DNA of 30,938 nucleotides from assembly GCA_014379075.1 (NCBI GenBank), contig JACMMN010000381.1:1-30938 (forward strand). Direction: 5' to 3'. Made by a program: the position numbers and the translations under genes. Below are positions 23,413 through 30,938 of this stretch, in pieces. The notes under the pieces were generated by a model. It ran no database searches. It saw only the letters and a program-made list of their open reading frames with translations, and was not told the DNA's origin. Within the stretch, counting starts at the first letter, position 1. Each line of letters begins with the position of its first letter. The stretch is from Pyrinomonadaceae bacterium (GTDB taxonomy: Bacteria; Acidobacteriota; Blastocatellia; Pyrinomonadales; Pyrinomonadaceae).

Positions 23413-25377
23413 TCAACTATAACCTAAAAGTCGTCCGCCCTGATAGGTCACGAATGCCGCAGCGTACGCGAGCAGGGTCATATATACGACCATAAATAGC
23501 GTCCACGACCAGGAATTAGTTTCCCTTCGAACAACTGCAACCGTTGACATGCACTGCATCGCCAAAACAAAAAATACCATCAGTGTCAGAGCCGTCAAAG
23601 GCGACCAAACAAGACTGCCGTCGGGCTTTTTCGCGTCGCGGATAGCCGATATGAGCGTCTCCGATTCTTCATTTTCGCCCTTGCCGACATTATATATAAT
23701 ACTGAGGGTAGACACTAGGACTTCACGAGCGGCAAAACTTGCGATCAGCGCAACGCCGATCTTCCAATCGAAGCCAAGCGGCCGTATCACCGGTTCGATA
23801 AAATGCCCAAGCTTTCCGGCATAACTGTTTTGAAGCTGCGATGTTTCGGCGGCTTGGCTGACTTCTAATTGCTGTCCGCTGACTGCTGACTGCTGGTCAC
23901 TTCTGGGAAAATACATCAACGCCCACAAAACAATGGAGATCGCCAGAATCACGGTACCCGCACGCTTCACGAAAAGCCAGCCGCGGGTAAACATATTCTG
24001 CAGAACCGTACGAAGATTAGGCAATCGGTATGGCGGGAGCTCCATCAAAAATGGCGGCGGCGGGGCTTTCAGCAGCGTCCGTTTCAGCACGAATGCCGAA
24101 ACGACCGCCGCGACAATTCCCAAAGAGTACATTGCCAGCATCAGCACCGCTCCGAGCGATATAAATCCAAAAACAGTTTGCCCGGCAAAGAATGCCGCGA
24201 TCATCAGAGTATAAACAGGCAGCCGCGCAGAACAGCTCATGAACGGAGCGATCATTATCGTCGCAAAACGGTCGCGGCGGTTTTCTATTGTTCGCGTCGC
24301 CATGATGCCGGGAATCGCACACGCAAAACTGCTCATCAACGGCAAAAAAGCCTTTCCGTGCAGGCCGACCTTGCTCATTAATTTATCGAGCAAAAACGCC
24401 GCTCGTGCGAGATATCCCGTATCTTCCAAAACCGAGATAAAGAGAAAAAGGAGCAAAATCTGAGGCAGGAAAATCAGAACACCGCCGACTCCGGTAATAA
24501 TGCCGTCCACCAGCAGATCGGTCAGAATTCCTTCGGACATCTGCGACCGGACAAAATCACCAGCCGCCCCGAAACCGGATTCAAGCAGATCCATCGGCAG
24601 CGTCGCCCACGAAAAGATAGCTTGAAACACCAGCAATAAAATTAGTATCAGAATTATCAGCCCAAAGAATTTGTGCGTTAGGACGCTGTCTATCTTTTCG
24701 GAAATTCGGTGCTCTTCCGTGTCGTTGTGCTTTACGGACTCCTGAACCACGTTCGAAATAAAATTATACCTAGCGAAAATCTTCCCGTTTTCGATCGCAT
24801 CTGCACCGCCATTAAGCTCAAAAGCTTTTTTTGGCACATTTCCGATATTTTCCGCGACTTTTTCGGCCAGTTCGGACGTTCCGCGGCCGCTTCTGGCATT
24901 GATCTCGACTACGGCAACTTGCAAGTATCCGGAAAGCTTCTCGACGTCGATCTCGTGTTTCTCTTTCTCGAAAACATCGATCATTGTCAGAGCCACAACG
25001 ATAGGAATGTCATAATCGAAAAGCTGTGTGACCAGATACAGATTTCGTTCGAGGTTGGTCGCGTCTACCACCGCAATGACCACGTCCGGCTTCTGCAAAC
25101 CGTCGATGTTCCCGACGAGAATGTCGCGGGCTATCTGCTCGTCTAGCGAAGTCGCATCAAGGCTGTACAGACCTGGCAGGTCGATCAGTTTCGCCGTGCC
25201 GTGCGGCAGTTTCCAAACGCCGTCCTTTCGTTCCACGGTGACACCCGGATAGTTGGCGACACGTTGATTTAAACCTGTTAGCGAATTGAAAAGAGTGGTT
25301 TTACCGGCGTTGGGATTTCCGGCGAGTGCTACCGTAATATTACTTGCAGGATTGCTTTTTTGTTCGTCTTTCTTCAT
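23413..25377 (-). CDS. feoB: Ferrous iron transporter FeoB
   Basis: The 654-residue product (from the ATG at 25377; a TTG lies 18 nt upstream) begins with a GTPase domain. G1 is GNPNAGKTT (20-28), G2 YPGVTVE (43-49) and G3 DLPG (66-69); the G4 position reads TMID (131-134) instead of NMxD, and a SARSGRG-like G5 loop follows. Membrane Gate domains come next, with the FeoB signatures RAAFLLDKLMSKVGLHGKAFLP and SCSARLPVYTL. FeoB imports Fe2+ across the inner membrane, powered or gated by its G domain. A hydrophilic insert rich in Gln and Ser (DQQSAVSGQQLEVSQ) lies in a late loop after YFPRS. FeoA precedes by 33 nt and the Cys-rich partner follows. Confidence 0.95.
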   Translation of the reverse strand: MKKDEQKSNPASNITVALAGNPNAGKTTLFNSLTGLNQRVANYPGVTVERKDGVWKLPHGTAKLIDLPGLYSLDATSLDEQIARDILVGNIDGLQKPDVVIAVVDATNLERNLYLVTQLFDYDIPIVVALTMIDVFEKEKHEIDVEKLSGYLQVAVVEINARSGRGTSELAEKVAENIGNVPKKAFELNGGADAIENGKIFARYNFISNVVQESVKHNDTEEHRISEKIDSVLTHKFFGLIILILILLLVFQAIFSWATLPMDLLESGFGAAGDFVRSQMSEGILTDLLVDGIITGVGGVLIFLPQILLLFLFISVLEDTGYLARAAFLLDKLMSKVGLHGKAFLPLMSSFACAIPGIMATRTIENRRDRFATIMIAPFMSCSARLPVYTLMIAAFFAGQTVFGFISLGAVLMLAMYSLGIVAAVVSAFVLKRTLLKAPPPPFLMELPPYRLPNLRTVLQNMFTRGWLFVKRAGTVILAISIVLWALMYFPRSDQQSAVSGQQLEVSQAAETSQLQNSYAGKLGHFIEPVIRPLGFDWKIGVALIASFAAREVLVSTLSIIYNVGKGENEESETLISAIRDAKKPDGSLVWSPLTALTLMVFFVLAMQCMSTVAVVRRETNSWSWTLFMVVYMTLLAYAAAFVTYQGGRLLGYS

Positions 25378-25410
25378 CCATTGCCTAATTTCCAACGGCC
25401 TGTCTCAAAA

Positions 25411-25653
25411 CTAAAAAGTTACCGTGACGGAATCAGCCTCGCTGCGCCGGACCGCCAGGCTGTAGCCGCGAACGCGAATCTCCATCGGGTCGCCGAACGG
25501 AGCAGTTTTAATGACCTTGATGGCGACACCGGGTACGACACCCATTTCCATGAGCCGCCTCGTGATCGCATTGTTTCCCACGACCGACACGACCTTTGCT
25601 TCGGTTCCGGGGGGTAAATTTGCTAGTACAGCACTATTCATTGTCTCGTCCAT
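25411..25653 (-). CDS. feoA: Ferrous iron transport protein FeoA
   Basis: This 80-residue, SH3-like protein has the FeoA pattern: LPPGTEAKVVSV near the start, TRRLMEMGVVPG in the middle, then DPMEIRVRGYSLAVRR. FeoA is a cytoplasmic partner that influences FeoB. It is the first gene of the operon, 33 nt before FeoB. Its promoter region contains a long AT palindrome overlapping the -35 element, consistent with control by iron. Confidence 0.93.
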   Translation of the reverse strand: MDETMNSAVLANLPPGTEAKVVSVVGNNAITRRLMEMGVVPGVAIKVIKTAPFGDPMEIRVRGYSLAVRRSEADSVTVTF

Positions 25654-25719
25654 ACCACGTCAATTATTACAGAATATCCCAGGGTAAACCGCACATACAT
25701 GAATAACGTGCGCAGGAAT

Positions 25720-25758
25720 ATCTTAGTCTAATTGAAATTAAATTTCAATTTCAATTAG
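25720..25758 (-). promoter_or_regulatory. feo promoter with overlapping AT-rich palindrome
   Basis: On the minus strand TTGAAA (25748-25743) and TAAGAT (25725-25720) lie 17 nt apart. The same stretch is a palindrome: CTAATTGAAA (25728-25737) with TTTCAATTAG (25749-25758), and a tighter dyad AATTGAAATT (25730-25739) with AATTTCAATT (25741-25750). A repressor bound here would cover the -35 and spacer. Fur- or DtxR-type control is expected for feo, but the sequence does not match their textbook boxes closely. Confidence 0.5.
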
Positions 25759-25772
25759 GCCTATAACATGAT

Positions 25773-27320
25773 TTATTTTATTTGAAGTATTGAGTTGGAA
25801 ACCAGGTCCGCCTGGTAAATACCGGCGGAGATCCTCAGCGGCAGGCGGAGTTCGTCGTTACTCAGCCAGATCTTGATATTCAGCTGGTCAAGCTGTAGAT
25901 TCCCTGTCTTTACCGTAACAAGCTGGGCTGAAACCGTTTCACCCTGCTGCGTGATCAGATCTGCGAAAGCGGGCCGCAGGGTGAAAACATAAGGCCTGTT
26001 TTCCCAGAACACCGCAACGCGAGTGTCGTTTACGGGGTTGGTCGTGTCCTTACTCGGTTTCAAATTGAAGGAACGTATTGCATAAAGAAGTGAAATAATA
26101 CTGTGCGTGCCGACAGGCACTTCCACGCGATCGGCAGCGCCGAAAGCAACGTAGCTGGTTAACCGGTCGAACTGGGCGGTTTGGTTATAACCCGCTAAAG
26201 CACCCGTGAACTTTATATTTATCTGCTGCGGCCCCAGTGTTTCCGGATCGACCTGAGCCCGAACAAAATCGTTCACGGTAAAAAGCGGATTTCCCGGCTC
26301 CGATTTTGTTACCACGGCATCCAAAAGTAGGCTGTCCGCGCCGAGAAACAATTTCCTCTCCCTCGCCTGCAGCGTAAAAGCGGCTAACGGCCGGCCGGCT
26401 GTAGTGATCTGATATTCAAGCGACTCACCCAGCGGAAACGAAAGTTCGCGAGCAAGAGGCTGATTTTCGATATAAGGGGTCGGGGTCGGTGCAGGAGTTG
26501 CGGCCGGCCGCGGAGTCGGGGTCGACATAGGTGTCGGCAGCATTACAATTGGCGGCTGGGACACGTTCATTTGAATGCTGGACACTGATGCTTTGAATTC
26601 TCCCTTCGCCGTCTTGAGCCGAATCATTACGGGTACGCGTGCCTCGTCAGTGCTTATATTGATCCTCAGATCCTTCACGCCGATCTCCGAAAGATAGTCG
26701 CTCTGAACCAACGTGACAACCGTATCGAATTCCCCCGCTCCCGTTTTTACCCTTTCATTTGCCGTTGACTGAAACGCGACATTATAAGACTTGCCATTTT
26801 CGATCAACGGCATTTCGCCGCTGCCGCCGGATTGTCGGATTCTATAAAACATAGTCAGAAGATCGTATGTTGAGGTCGGGACGGTCAAATAGCTGCTGAT
26901 CGTTTCTTTTGGCAGCCCGCTGTAATTCTGCGTCCTGCTTGTATAAAGCGGAAGACCGGAATCCACTGCCGCAAAGGTGATCCGAGTCTCATCGACCAGA
27001 TGATAAGCGGCGCTGACCAGATCGAACGTCTTAATTTTTGAATGAATTTCTATCGCGTCCTTGCCGCCGAGCAGTCCGCGGGAGACGACATCTGTCTCGA
27101 CAAATGCAACATCCGAAAATCTTTCGAACGAGACTGAGTAAACCAGCTTTTCGCCGACACGAAACTGAGTGACGGGCAAATCAATGACCTGAGCCCTTGC
27201 GATTTTCGACGCAGCAGATTCAAAAAAGAAACTTGTAAAGGCGACGAGGCTTAGGACAAACAAAGCTTTGCACGACCACGGTTTGCTGAGGATTTCGACG
27301 CGACGAATTACTTTGCTCAT
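25773..27320 (-). CDS. Secreted protein with two DUF3108 domains
   Basis: The 515-residue product has a membrane/signal segment (about 17-44, ending ARAQ). Two homologous halves follow: about 45-265 and 305-512. Each opens with a short beta pattern (FRVGEKLVYSVSF versus FPLGESLEYQITT) and contains LTMFYRIRQ or LLYAIRSF helices. This matches a tandem DUF3108-like architecture. The halves are linked by a Pro/Thr-rich stretch (about 270-300). It is probably periplasmic; the function is unknown. Its ATG overlaps the stop codon of pyrF (ATGA), so it is translationally coupled to it, and an upstream start inside pyrF is unlikely. Confidence 0.8.
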   Translation of the reverse strand: MSKVIRRVEILSKPWSCKALFVLSLVAFTSFFFESAASKIARAQVIDLPVTQFRVGEKLVYSVSFERFSDVAFVETDVVSRGLLGGKDAIEIHSKIKTFDLVSAAYHLVDETRITFAAVDSGLPLYTSRTQNYSGLPKETISSYLTVPTSTYDLLTMFYRIRQSGGSGEMPLIENGKSYNVAFQSTANERVKTGAGEFDTVVTLVQSDYLSEIGVKDLRINISTDEARVPVMIRLKTAKGEFKASVSSIQMNVSQPPIVMLPTPMSTPTPRPAATPAPTPTPYIENQPLARELSFPLGESLEYQITTAGRPLAAFTLQARERKLFLGADSLLLDAVVTKSEPGNPLFTVNDFVRAQVDPETLGPQQINIKFTGALAGYNQTAQFDRLTSYVAFGAADRVEVPVGTHSIISLLYAIRSFNLKPSKDTTNPVNDTRVAVFWENRPYVFTLRPAFADLITQQGETVSAQLVTVKTGNLQLDQLNIKIWLSNDELRLPLRISAGIYQADLVSNSILQIK

Positions 27321-28075
27321 GTAGAAGCAGCTTCCATTTCTCCCAAGATCGTTTTGACGGCCCATAGCCGGTCAGCAGCTTTAATTACCGGGCGGCCGAT
27401 CACAAGATAATCCGCGCCACTAGAAATCGCCGCTCCCGGAGTCATTACACGCCGCTGATCGTCATTCGTTGCAAAAGTTGGCCGAATTCCGGGAGTTACT
27501 AACAGAAAATCGCGGCTTTTAATACTTTCACGAAGCAGCCCGGTCTCATTTGCCGAGGCCACCACACCGTCCAAACCACATTCTGACGCCATCCGCGCCA
27601 AATGCAAAACCTGATCCTTCACTTCCCTTTCAGTGCCGATCTCGCGCAAAGTGTTCGAATCGGAACTGGTTAAAACTGTAACGGCGATGATATTGGGCTT
27701 TGTTAGTTCTTCCCGTTGACAGAGATCAGCAACATCGCACGCCACTCGCCGCATCATTTCACTTCCGCCGGAAGCGTGAACATTGAACATCCAAACGCCC
27801 ATTCGGGCTGCCTCGATCCCGGCCTTTGCGACGGTGTTAGGGATATCGTGAAACTTTAGATCCAAAAAAACTTTAGTGCCCGATTGGATAATTTCGCGAA
27901 CAAATGATCCGCCAGCCGAAGTAAAAAGCTGCAAACCGATCTTAAATGCACCGACAGTATGTCCGATCTCCGCGATTATATCTCTCGCTTCTCCCACGCT
28001 TTCGACATCGAGAGCCACGATAAGCTTTTGTCGGTTGGCGGCGGCTGTTTCTGGGGCTCCGCAAGGTTCACTCAT
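27317..28075 (-). CDS. pyrF: Orotidine-5'-phosphate decarboxylase
   Basis: The 252-residue enzyme shows the pyrF active site: VALDVES (Asp23), FKIG (Lys45) and DLKFHDIPNT (Asp72, Lys74, Asp77), plus TPGIRP near the phosphate-binding end and LVIGRPV at the C-terminus. It catalyses the last step of UMP synthesis, OMP to UMP with CO2 release. No other pyrimidine gene is near. It has an unusual N-terminal extension of about 15 residues (SEPCGAPETAAAN) before the first strand. Its stop overlaps the start of the DUF3108 gene. Confidence 0.93.
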   Translation of the reverse strand: MSEPCGAPETAAANRQKLIVALDVESVGEARDIIAEIGHTVGAFKIGLQLFTSAGGSFVREIIQSGTKVFLDLKFHDIPNTVAKAGIEAARMGVWMFNVHASGGSEMMRRVACDVADLCQREELTKPNIIAVTVLTSSDSNTLREIGTEREVKDQVLHLARMASECGLDGVVASANETGLLRESIKSRDFLLVTPGIRPTFATNDDQRRVMTPGAAISSGADYLVIGRPVIKAADRLWAVKTILGEMEAAST

Positions 28076-28122
28076 TCCAATTACAATAAATTGAGGTCAG
28101 GTCGATCTAAAGACCCCGCAAG

Positions 28123-28419
28123 TTAATCCATATCAAGCGGATTTCGGAAGGGTTTGCCTCTGTCGGAATCGGCCCGCTTTAAAGCTTCCTGAAACTTTTC
28201 TTCCAAAAGGCGTTCACGGTCTTTCATTGATGACATCTCCTGTTCGAAGATCTGCTCACGCAATTCCTTCTGCTTGCCAAGCTCACCTTTGAGGTCGTCA
28301 AAAGATCCGTGAACCTTCTTTTTTTCTTCGTGCGCCAGGATAGCCCCGGTTTGCCCGTCGATAGTCAACGTCGATTCGCAGCAAGGACATTTAACGCTGA
28401 ACTTTTCCATACTCGCCAT
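28123..28419 (-). CDS. Cys-x-x-Cys zinc-knuckle protein with coiled coil
   Basis: The 98-residue protein begins with a short beta-hairpin carrying CPCC (FSVKCPCCESTLTIDGQTGAI), a single CxxC knuckle, then a long charged helix of about 50 residues (LKGELGKQKELREQIFEQE ... RERLLEEKFQEAL) that should form a coiled coil. A half zinc site suggests dimerisation through metal or the coil. The start at 28419 (MASMEKF) is preferred to an in-frame TTG upstream; a further ATG at 28410 is possible. No family name is certain. Confidence 0.7.
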   Translation of the reverse strand: MASMEKFSVKCPCCESTLTIDGQTGAILAHEEKKKVHGSFDDLKGELGKQKELREQIFEQEMSSMKDRERLLEEKFQEALKRADSDRGKPFRNPLDMD

Positions 28420-28449
28420 AATAAAACACAAGCCGTTGACTAATTTCCC

Positions 28450-29088
28450 TTAATTGTTTGGTTTCTGGCTGGTGGAATTCGGCGGCGAAACTTGTGTCGA
28501 ACCCGAAATTTCCATGATCCTGGCAGCGGATTCAGTGCTCAGAACCGGAATCTTTTTGCCTTCCATTTCGATCACGCTGCCATTTCGCATAAAAACCTTC
28601 AAAAAGCTGTCATCGCCATTAGAGCGCTTTTCTACTTTTAATAACTGAGGATGGTTTCTGAAAGTTCTTACTTCAATAGCTTCCGTCGTCAGGATGACCG
28701 CGAACTCGGAATTGTCGGGAGCAGGCTTATTTGCTTTTCTAATAAGGTCGGCTTCGTCAAATTTAGGTTGACCGTTTGCCCCTGCCTTTCGCATCGCGTC
28801 CATCTTTGCCTTTTTGCGGCCCAATATCGAGTTCGGATCCAGATTAGCTTCAGCCCCATTTGCATCCGCGGTATTAGTCTCGCCGTCCGGCCGGATCACC
28901 GGTTGCATCGAATTCGCATCAGCATTCTCTGTTACGTAGATATTAGTATTTCCAATCGTCTGCACCGTCGAATTTGGCGTTCCCACCACGTTTGCCGTCT
29001 GAATATTGCCATCCGAACTGACAGATGAACACGCGGCCAGTGCGGTCGATAGTACGGCGCAAAAAATTAATACATAGAGATCTTTCAT
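28450..29088 (-). CDS. Lipoprotein of unknown function
   Basis: The 212-residue product has a lipoprotein signal peptide with lipobox LAAC at Cys20. An Asn/Thr/Ala/Asp-rich, presumably disordered region covers about 25-90. A more ordered domain follows (about 110-200: SEFAVILTTEAIEVRTFRNHPQLLKVEK and FLKVFMRNGSVIEMEGKKIP). The ATG at 29088 has an AGGAG 7 nt upstream and shares its A with the TGA of the GNAT gene, so the two are translationally coupled. An in-frame TTG just upstream is a poorer start. Confidence 0.75.
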   Translation of the reverse strand: MKDLYVLIFCAVLSTALAACSSVSSDGNIQTANVVGTPNSTVQTIGNTNIYVTENADANSMQPVIRPDGETNTADANGAEANLDPNSILGRKKAKMDAMRKAGANGQPKFDEADLIRKANKPAPDNSEFAVILTTEAIEVRTFRNHPQLLKVEKRSNGDDSFLKVFMRNGSVIEMEGKKIPVLSTESAARIMEISGSTQVSPPNSTSQKPNN

Positions 29089-29675
29089 CAATTACTCCTA
29101 AGTTTGGCCGTAAGATTCTTTTTCACGGTTTCCCACTCATCACTAATGATACTGAAAAAAACCGAATCGCGAAAACGCCCACTCTCGGTAATCATATGCC
29201 GACGCAGCGTTCCCTCCTCTTTCGCACCGAGTCGGGCGATCGCGGTGCGTGATTTTTGATTGAGCGCATCGATCTTGAATTCGACACGAAGGCACTTCCA
29301 AGTCTCGAATGCGTGTGTCAGCATGAGCAGTTTCGCCTCCGTATTGACAAAAGACCTCTGCCATTCCGGATTTATCCACGTCCAGCCGATCTCGACCTTT
29401 CGATTATCCACATCGATATTGCCGAACCGCGTCGAACCGACAATTTTGTCGGACGTCTTGTCCCGTGTCACAAATGGGAGCGAAACGCCGCGGCTTTGCT
29501 CATCCAGGGCAATTTCAACATAATGCCGCATATCGTCCGGCGTTTTATTTACGTTCGCGGCTACACGCCAGAGTTCCTCGACCAACCCGACGACGCACAG
29601 AGGCTGGATATGCTCTAGAGCCATCGGCTCCAATCGCACAAATTCGCCTTCTAAGACTCGAGGTGTTAAATCCAT
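29088..29675 (-). CDS. GNAT-family N-acetyltransferase (RimJ/RimL-like)
   Basis: The 195-residue protein has the RimJ/RimL-type layout: VLEGEFVRLEPMALEHI at the start, an acetyl-CoA-binding strand-turn (SKIVGSTRFGNID-like region, about 75-90), the NQKSRTAIARLGAKEEGTLR helix and the terminal DSVFFSIISDEW. Such enzymes acetylate N-termini or small molecules; the acceptor is unknown. Its stop overlaps the lipoprotein start. It is separated from glutamine synthetase upstream by a terminator, so it must have its own promoter. Confidence 0.85.
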   Translation of the reverse strand: MDLTPRVLEGEFVRLEPMALEHIQPLCVVGLVEELWRVAANVNKTPDDMRHYVEIALDEQSRGVSLPFVTRDKTSDKIVGSTRFGNIDVDNRKVEIGWTWINPEWQRSFVNTEAKLLMLTHAFETWKCLRVEFKIDALNQKSRTAIARLGAKEEGTLRRHMITESGRFRDSVFFSIISDEWETVKKNLTAKLRSN

Positions 29676-29692
29676 GACCTTCTACGATTATA

Positions 29693-29727
29693 AAGAAAAG
29701 ACAGCCGAAATATCGAACCGGCTGTCT
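29693..29727 (-). terminator. Rho-independent terminator of glutamine synthetase
   Basis: AGACAGCCG (minus, 29727-29719) and CGGCTGTCT (29707-29699) form a 9-bp stem with an 11-nt loop, followed by TTTTCTTTA. It lies 24 nt past the glnA stop codon. Confidence 0.85.
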
Positions 29728-29751
29728 AAATTTCTTATTTTTTAGTATTTA

Positions 29752-30938
29752 CTAAATATCGTAATACATTGAAAACTCAAGCGGATGCGGACGAAGACGC
29801 AGCGGTGTGATTTCTTTCTCACGTTTGTAGGTTATCCAACGATCTATCATCGTACTCGTAAATACATCGCCTTTCAGCAAAAATTCATGATCGTCTTCCA
29901 GAGCCTTAAGAGCCTCGTCCAGACTACCCGGCAATGACGGAACATTTGCTAATTCCTCCGGCGGAAGATCGTAGATATCTTTGTCTAGCGGAGCACCCGG
30001 ATCGATACGATTCTGAATTCCATCAAGTCCGGCCATCAGCAATGCGGCGAACGTGATATAAGGATTGCAGCTCGGATCGGGCGGCCGAAATTCGAGCCGC
30101 TTTGCCTTCGGTGAAGGTGAAAACATTGGTATTCGAACCGCTGCCGATCTGTTCCGGGCCGAATAAGCCAGATTTACAGGAGCTTCAAAGCCGGGGACGA
30201 GACGTTTATAACTATTCGTAGTGGGCGCTGCAAAGGCGACAAGCGCGGGAGCGTGCTTCAAAAGGCCGCCGATATAAAATTTGGCCATTTCGGAAAGCCC
30301 TGCGTATTGGTCGCCGCCAAACAACGGATTTCCGTCCTTCCAAAGCGATTGGTGTACGTGCATTCCCGAACCATTGTCGCCGTACAACGGCTTTGGCATG
30401 AACGTGGCGGTCTTTCCGTGCGCGACCGCTGTATTTTTAACGACGTATTTGAACAGCATGACGTTGTCGGCGGTCTGCAGCAGGTTTGAATACTTGAAAT
30501 CGATCTCGCACTGTCCCGCCGTTGCCACTTCATGATGATGGCATTCGACGTTAATGCCCACCTCACCAAGTATCGTCGATATGGTATTTCGCAGGTCGAC
30601 AAGCGTATCTACCGGTGAAACTGGAACATAGCCTTCCTTGGGGCGAATGTGAAAACCGTTATTCGGGGTTCCCTGGTCGCCAGTTCGGCCGGAATTCCAA
30701 TGGCCCTCTTCCGAATCGATGGAAAACCCGGCGGATTGCTGATCATTGTGAAAAGAAACTCCGTCAAACACGAAGAACTCGGCTTCGGGCCCGACAAATA
30801 CCGTGTCGGCGATGCCTGTAAACCGAAGATAGCTTTCAGCGCGGACGGCAACCGAACGCGGATCGAGGCCGTAGCCTTCTTTTGTAATAGGTTCGACGAC
30901 GTTTGCTATTAGGCATATCGTCGTTTCTTCTGCAAAAG
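29752..30938 (-). CDS. glnA: Type I glutamine synthetase (5' end outside window)
   Basis: The open frame runs from the right edge to the stop at 29752, about 395 codons, so roughly the first 70-80 residues are missing. Visible landmarks are GPEAEFFVFD (metal ligands), GYVPVSPVDT, HHHEVATAGQCEIDFKY, GSGMHVHQSLW, the ATP/glutamate-binding CNPYITFAALLMAGLDGI, and a KDIYDLPPEE segment whose Tyr is the adenylylation position of the GSI-beta type. The enzyme makes glutamine from glutamate, ammonia and ATP. An internal Met at 30771 is not the start, because conserved sequence continues upstream. A terminator follows, so it is monocistronic at this end. Confidence 0.93.
   Translation of the reverse strand, partial: FAEETTICLIANVVEPITKEGYGLDPRSVAVRAESYLRFTGIADTVFVGPEAEFFVFDGVSFHNDQQSAGFSIDSEEGHWNSGRTGDQGTPNNGFHIRPKEGYVPVSPVDTLVDLRNTISTILGEVGINVECHHHEVATAGQCEIDFKYSNLLQTADNVMLFKYVVKNTAVAHGKTATFMPKPLYGDNGSGMHVHQSLWKDGNPLFGGDQYAGLSEMAKFYIGGLLKHAPALVAFAAPTTNSYKRLVPGFEAPVNLAYSARNRSAAVRIPMFSPSPKAKRLEFRPPDPSCNPYITFAALLMAGLDGIQNRIDPGAPLDKDIYDLPPEELANVPSLPGSLDEALKALEDDHEFLLKGDVFTSTMIDRWITYKREKEITPLRLRPHPLEFSMYYDI

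Overview
This looks like chromosomal DNA of a free-living, Gram-negative-type heterotroph. A member of the Acidobacteriota (Blastocatellia/Pyrinomonadales type) is my best guess. The basis is the gene styles: paired secreted amidohydrolases, a CSLREA/beta-helix surface protein, tandem DUF3108 domains, a secreted S10 carboxypeptidase and a c-di-AMP riboswitch outside Firmicutes. This is inference; there is no rRNA or other marker gene here. I saw no phage, plasmid, insertion sequence, CRISPR array or tRNA.

Layout. (1) 1-2563, minus strand: two tandem paralogous APC-superfamily permeases, probably KimA-like potassium transporters. The second, cut by the window edge, sits behind a recognisable ydaO-type c-di-AMP riboswitch with a terminator platform. 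The first sits behind a different, unclassified leader that also ends in a terminator-like hairpin next to the start codon. (2) 2.77-6.84 kb, minus: a secreted matrixin-like metalloprotease with a small membrane protein, a polysaccharide-export (SLBB) protein translationally coupled to a zinc-ribbon protein, and a membrane protein of unknown role. (3) 7.0-9.5 kb: two tiny plus-strand genes, then a class-II-phosphodiesterase-like metallo-beta-lactamase-fold enzyme, an SDR oxidoreductase and a small hypothetical protein on minus. (4) 9.76-15.7 kb, plus: two unknown membrane proteins, a membrane sensor histidine kinase and a coupled pair of secreted amidohydrolases, the second of which has lost most of its metal ligands. 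(5) 15.7-17.1 kb, minus: four tiny genes, three with strong hairpins near their 3' ends. (6) 17.4-21.8 kb, plus: a stand-alone receiver, a large secreted beta-helix protein, a nested inverted-repeat element and an S10 carboxypeptidase. (7) 21.8-25.7 kb, minus: a ferrous-iron operon (FeoA, FeoB and a 53-residue Cys-rich FeoB-associated protein) followed by an EamA transporter and a MogA/MoaB-type molybdopterin protein, behind a promoter overlapped by a long AT-rich palindrome. (8) 25.8-30.9 kb, minus: pyrF coupled to a tandem-DUF3108 protein, a Cys-x-x-Cys coiled-coil protein, a GNAT acetyltransferase coupled to a lipoprotein, and glutamine synthetase (cut by the right edge) with its own terminator.

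Themes. Metal and ion homeostasis recurs (K+ with c-di-AMP; Fe2+), as does secreted peptide and amide hydrolysis (matrixin, two amidohydrolases, S10 peptidase). The most interesting points are the two different attenuator-type leaders on sister permease genes, the apparently metal-site-deficient amidohydrolase partner, the small-gene array and the nested palindrome at 20.1 kb.
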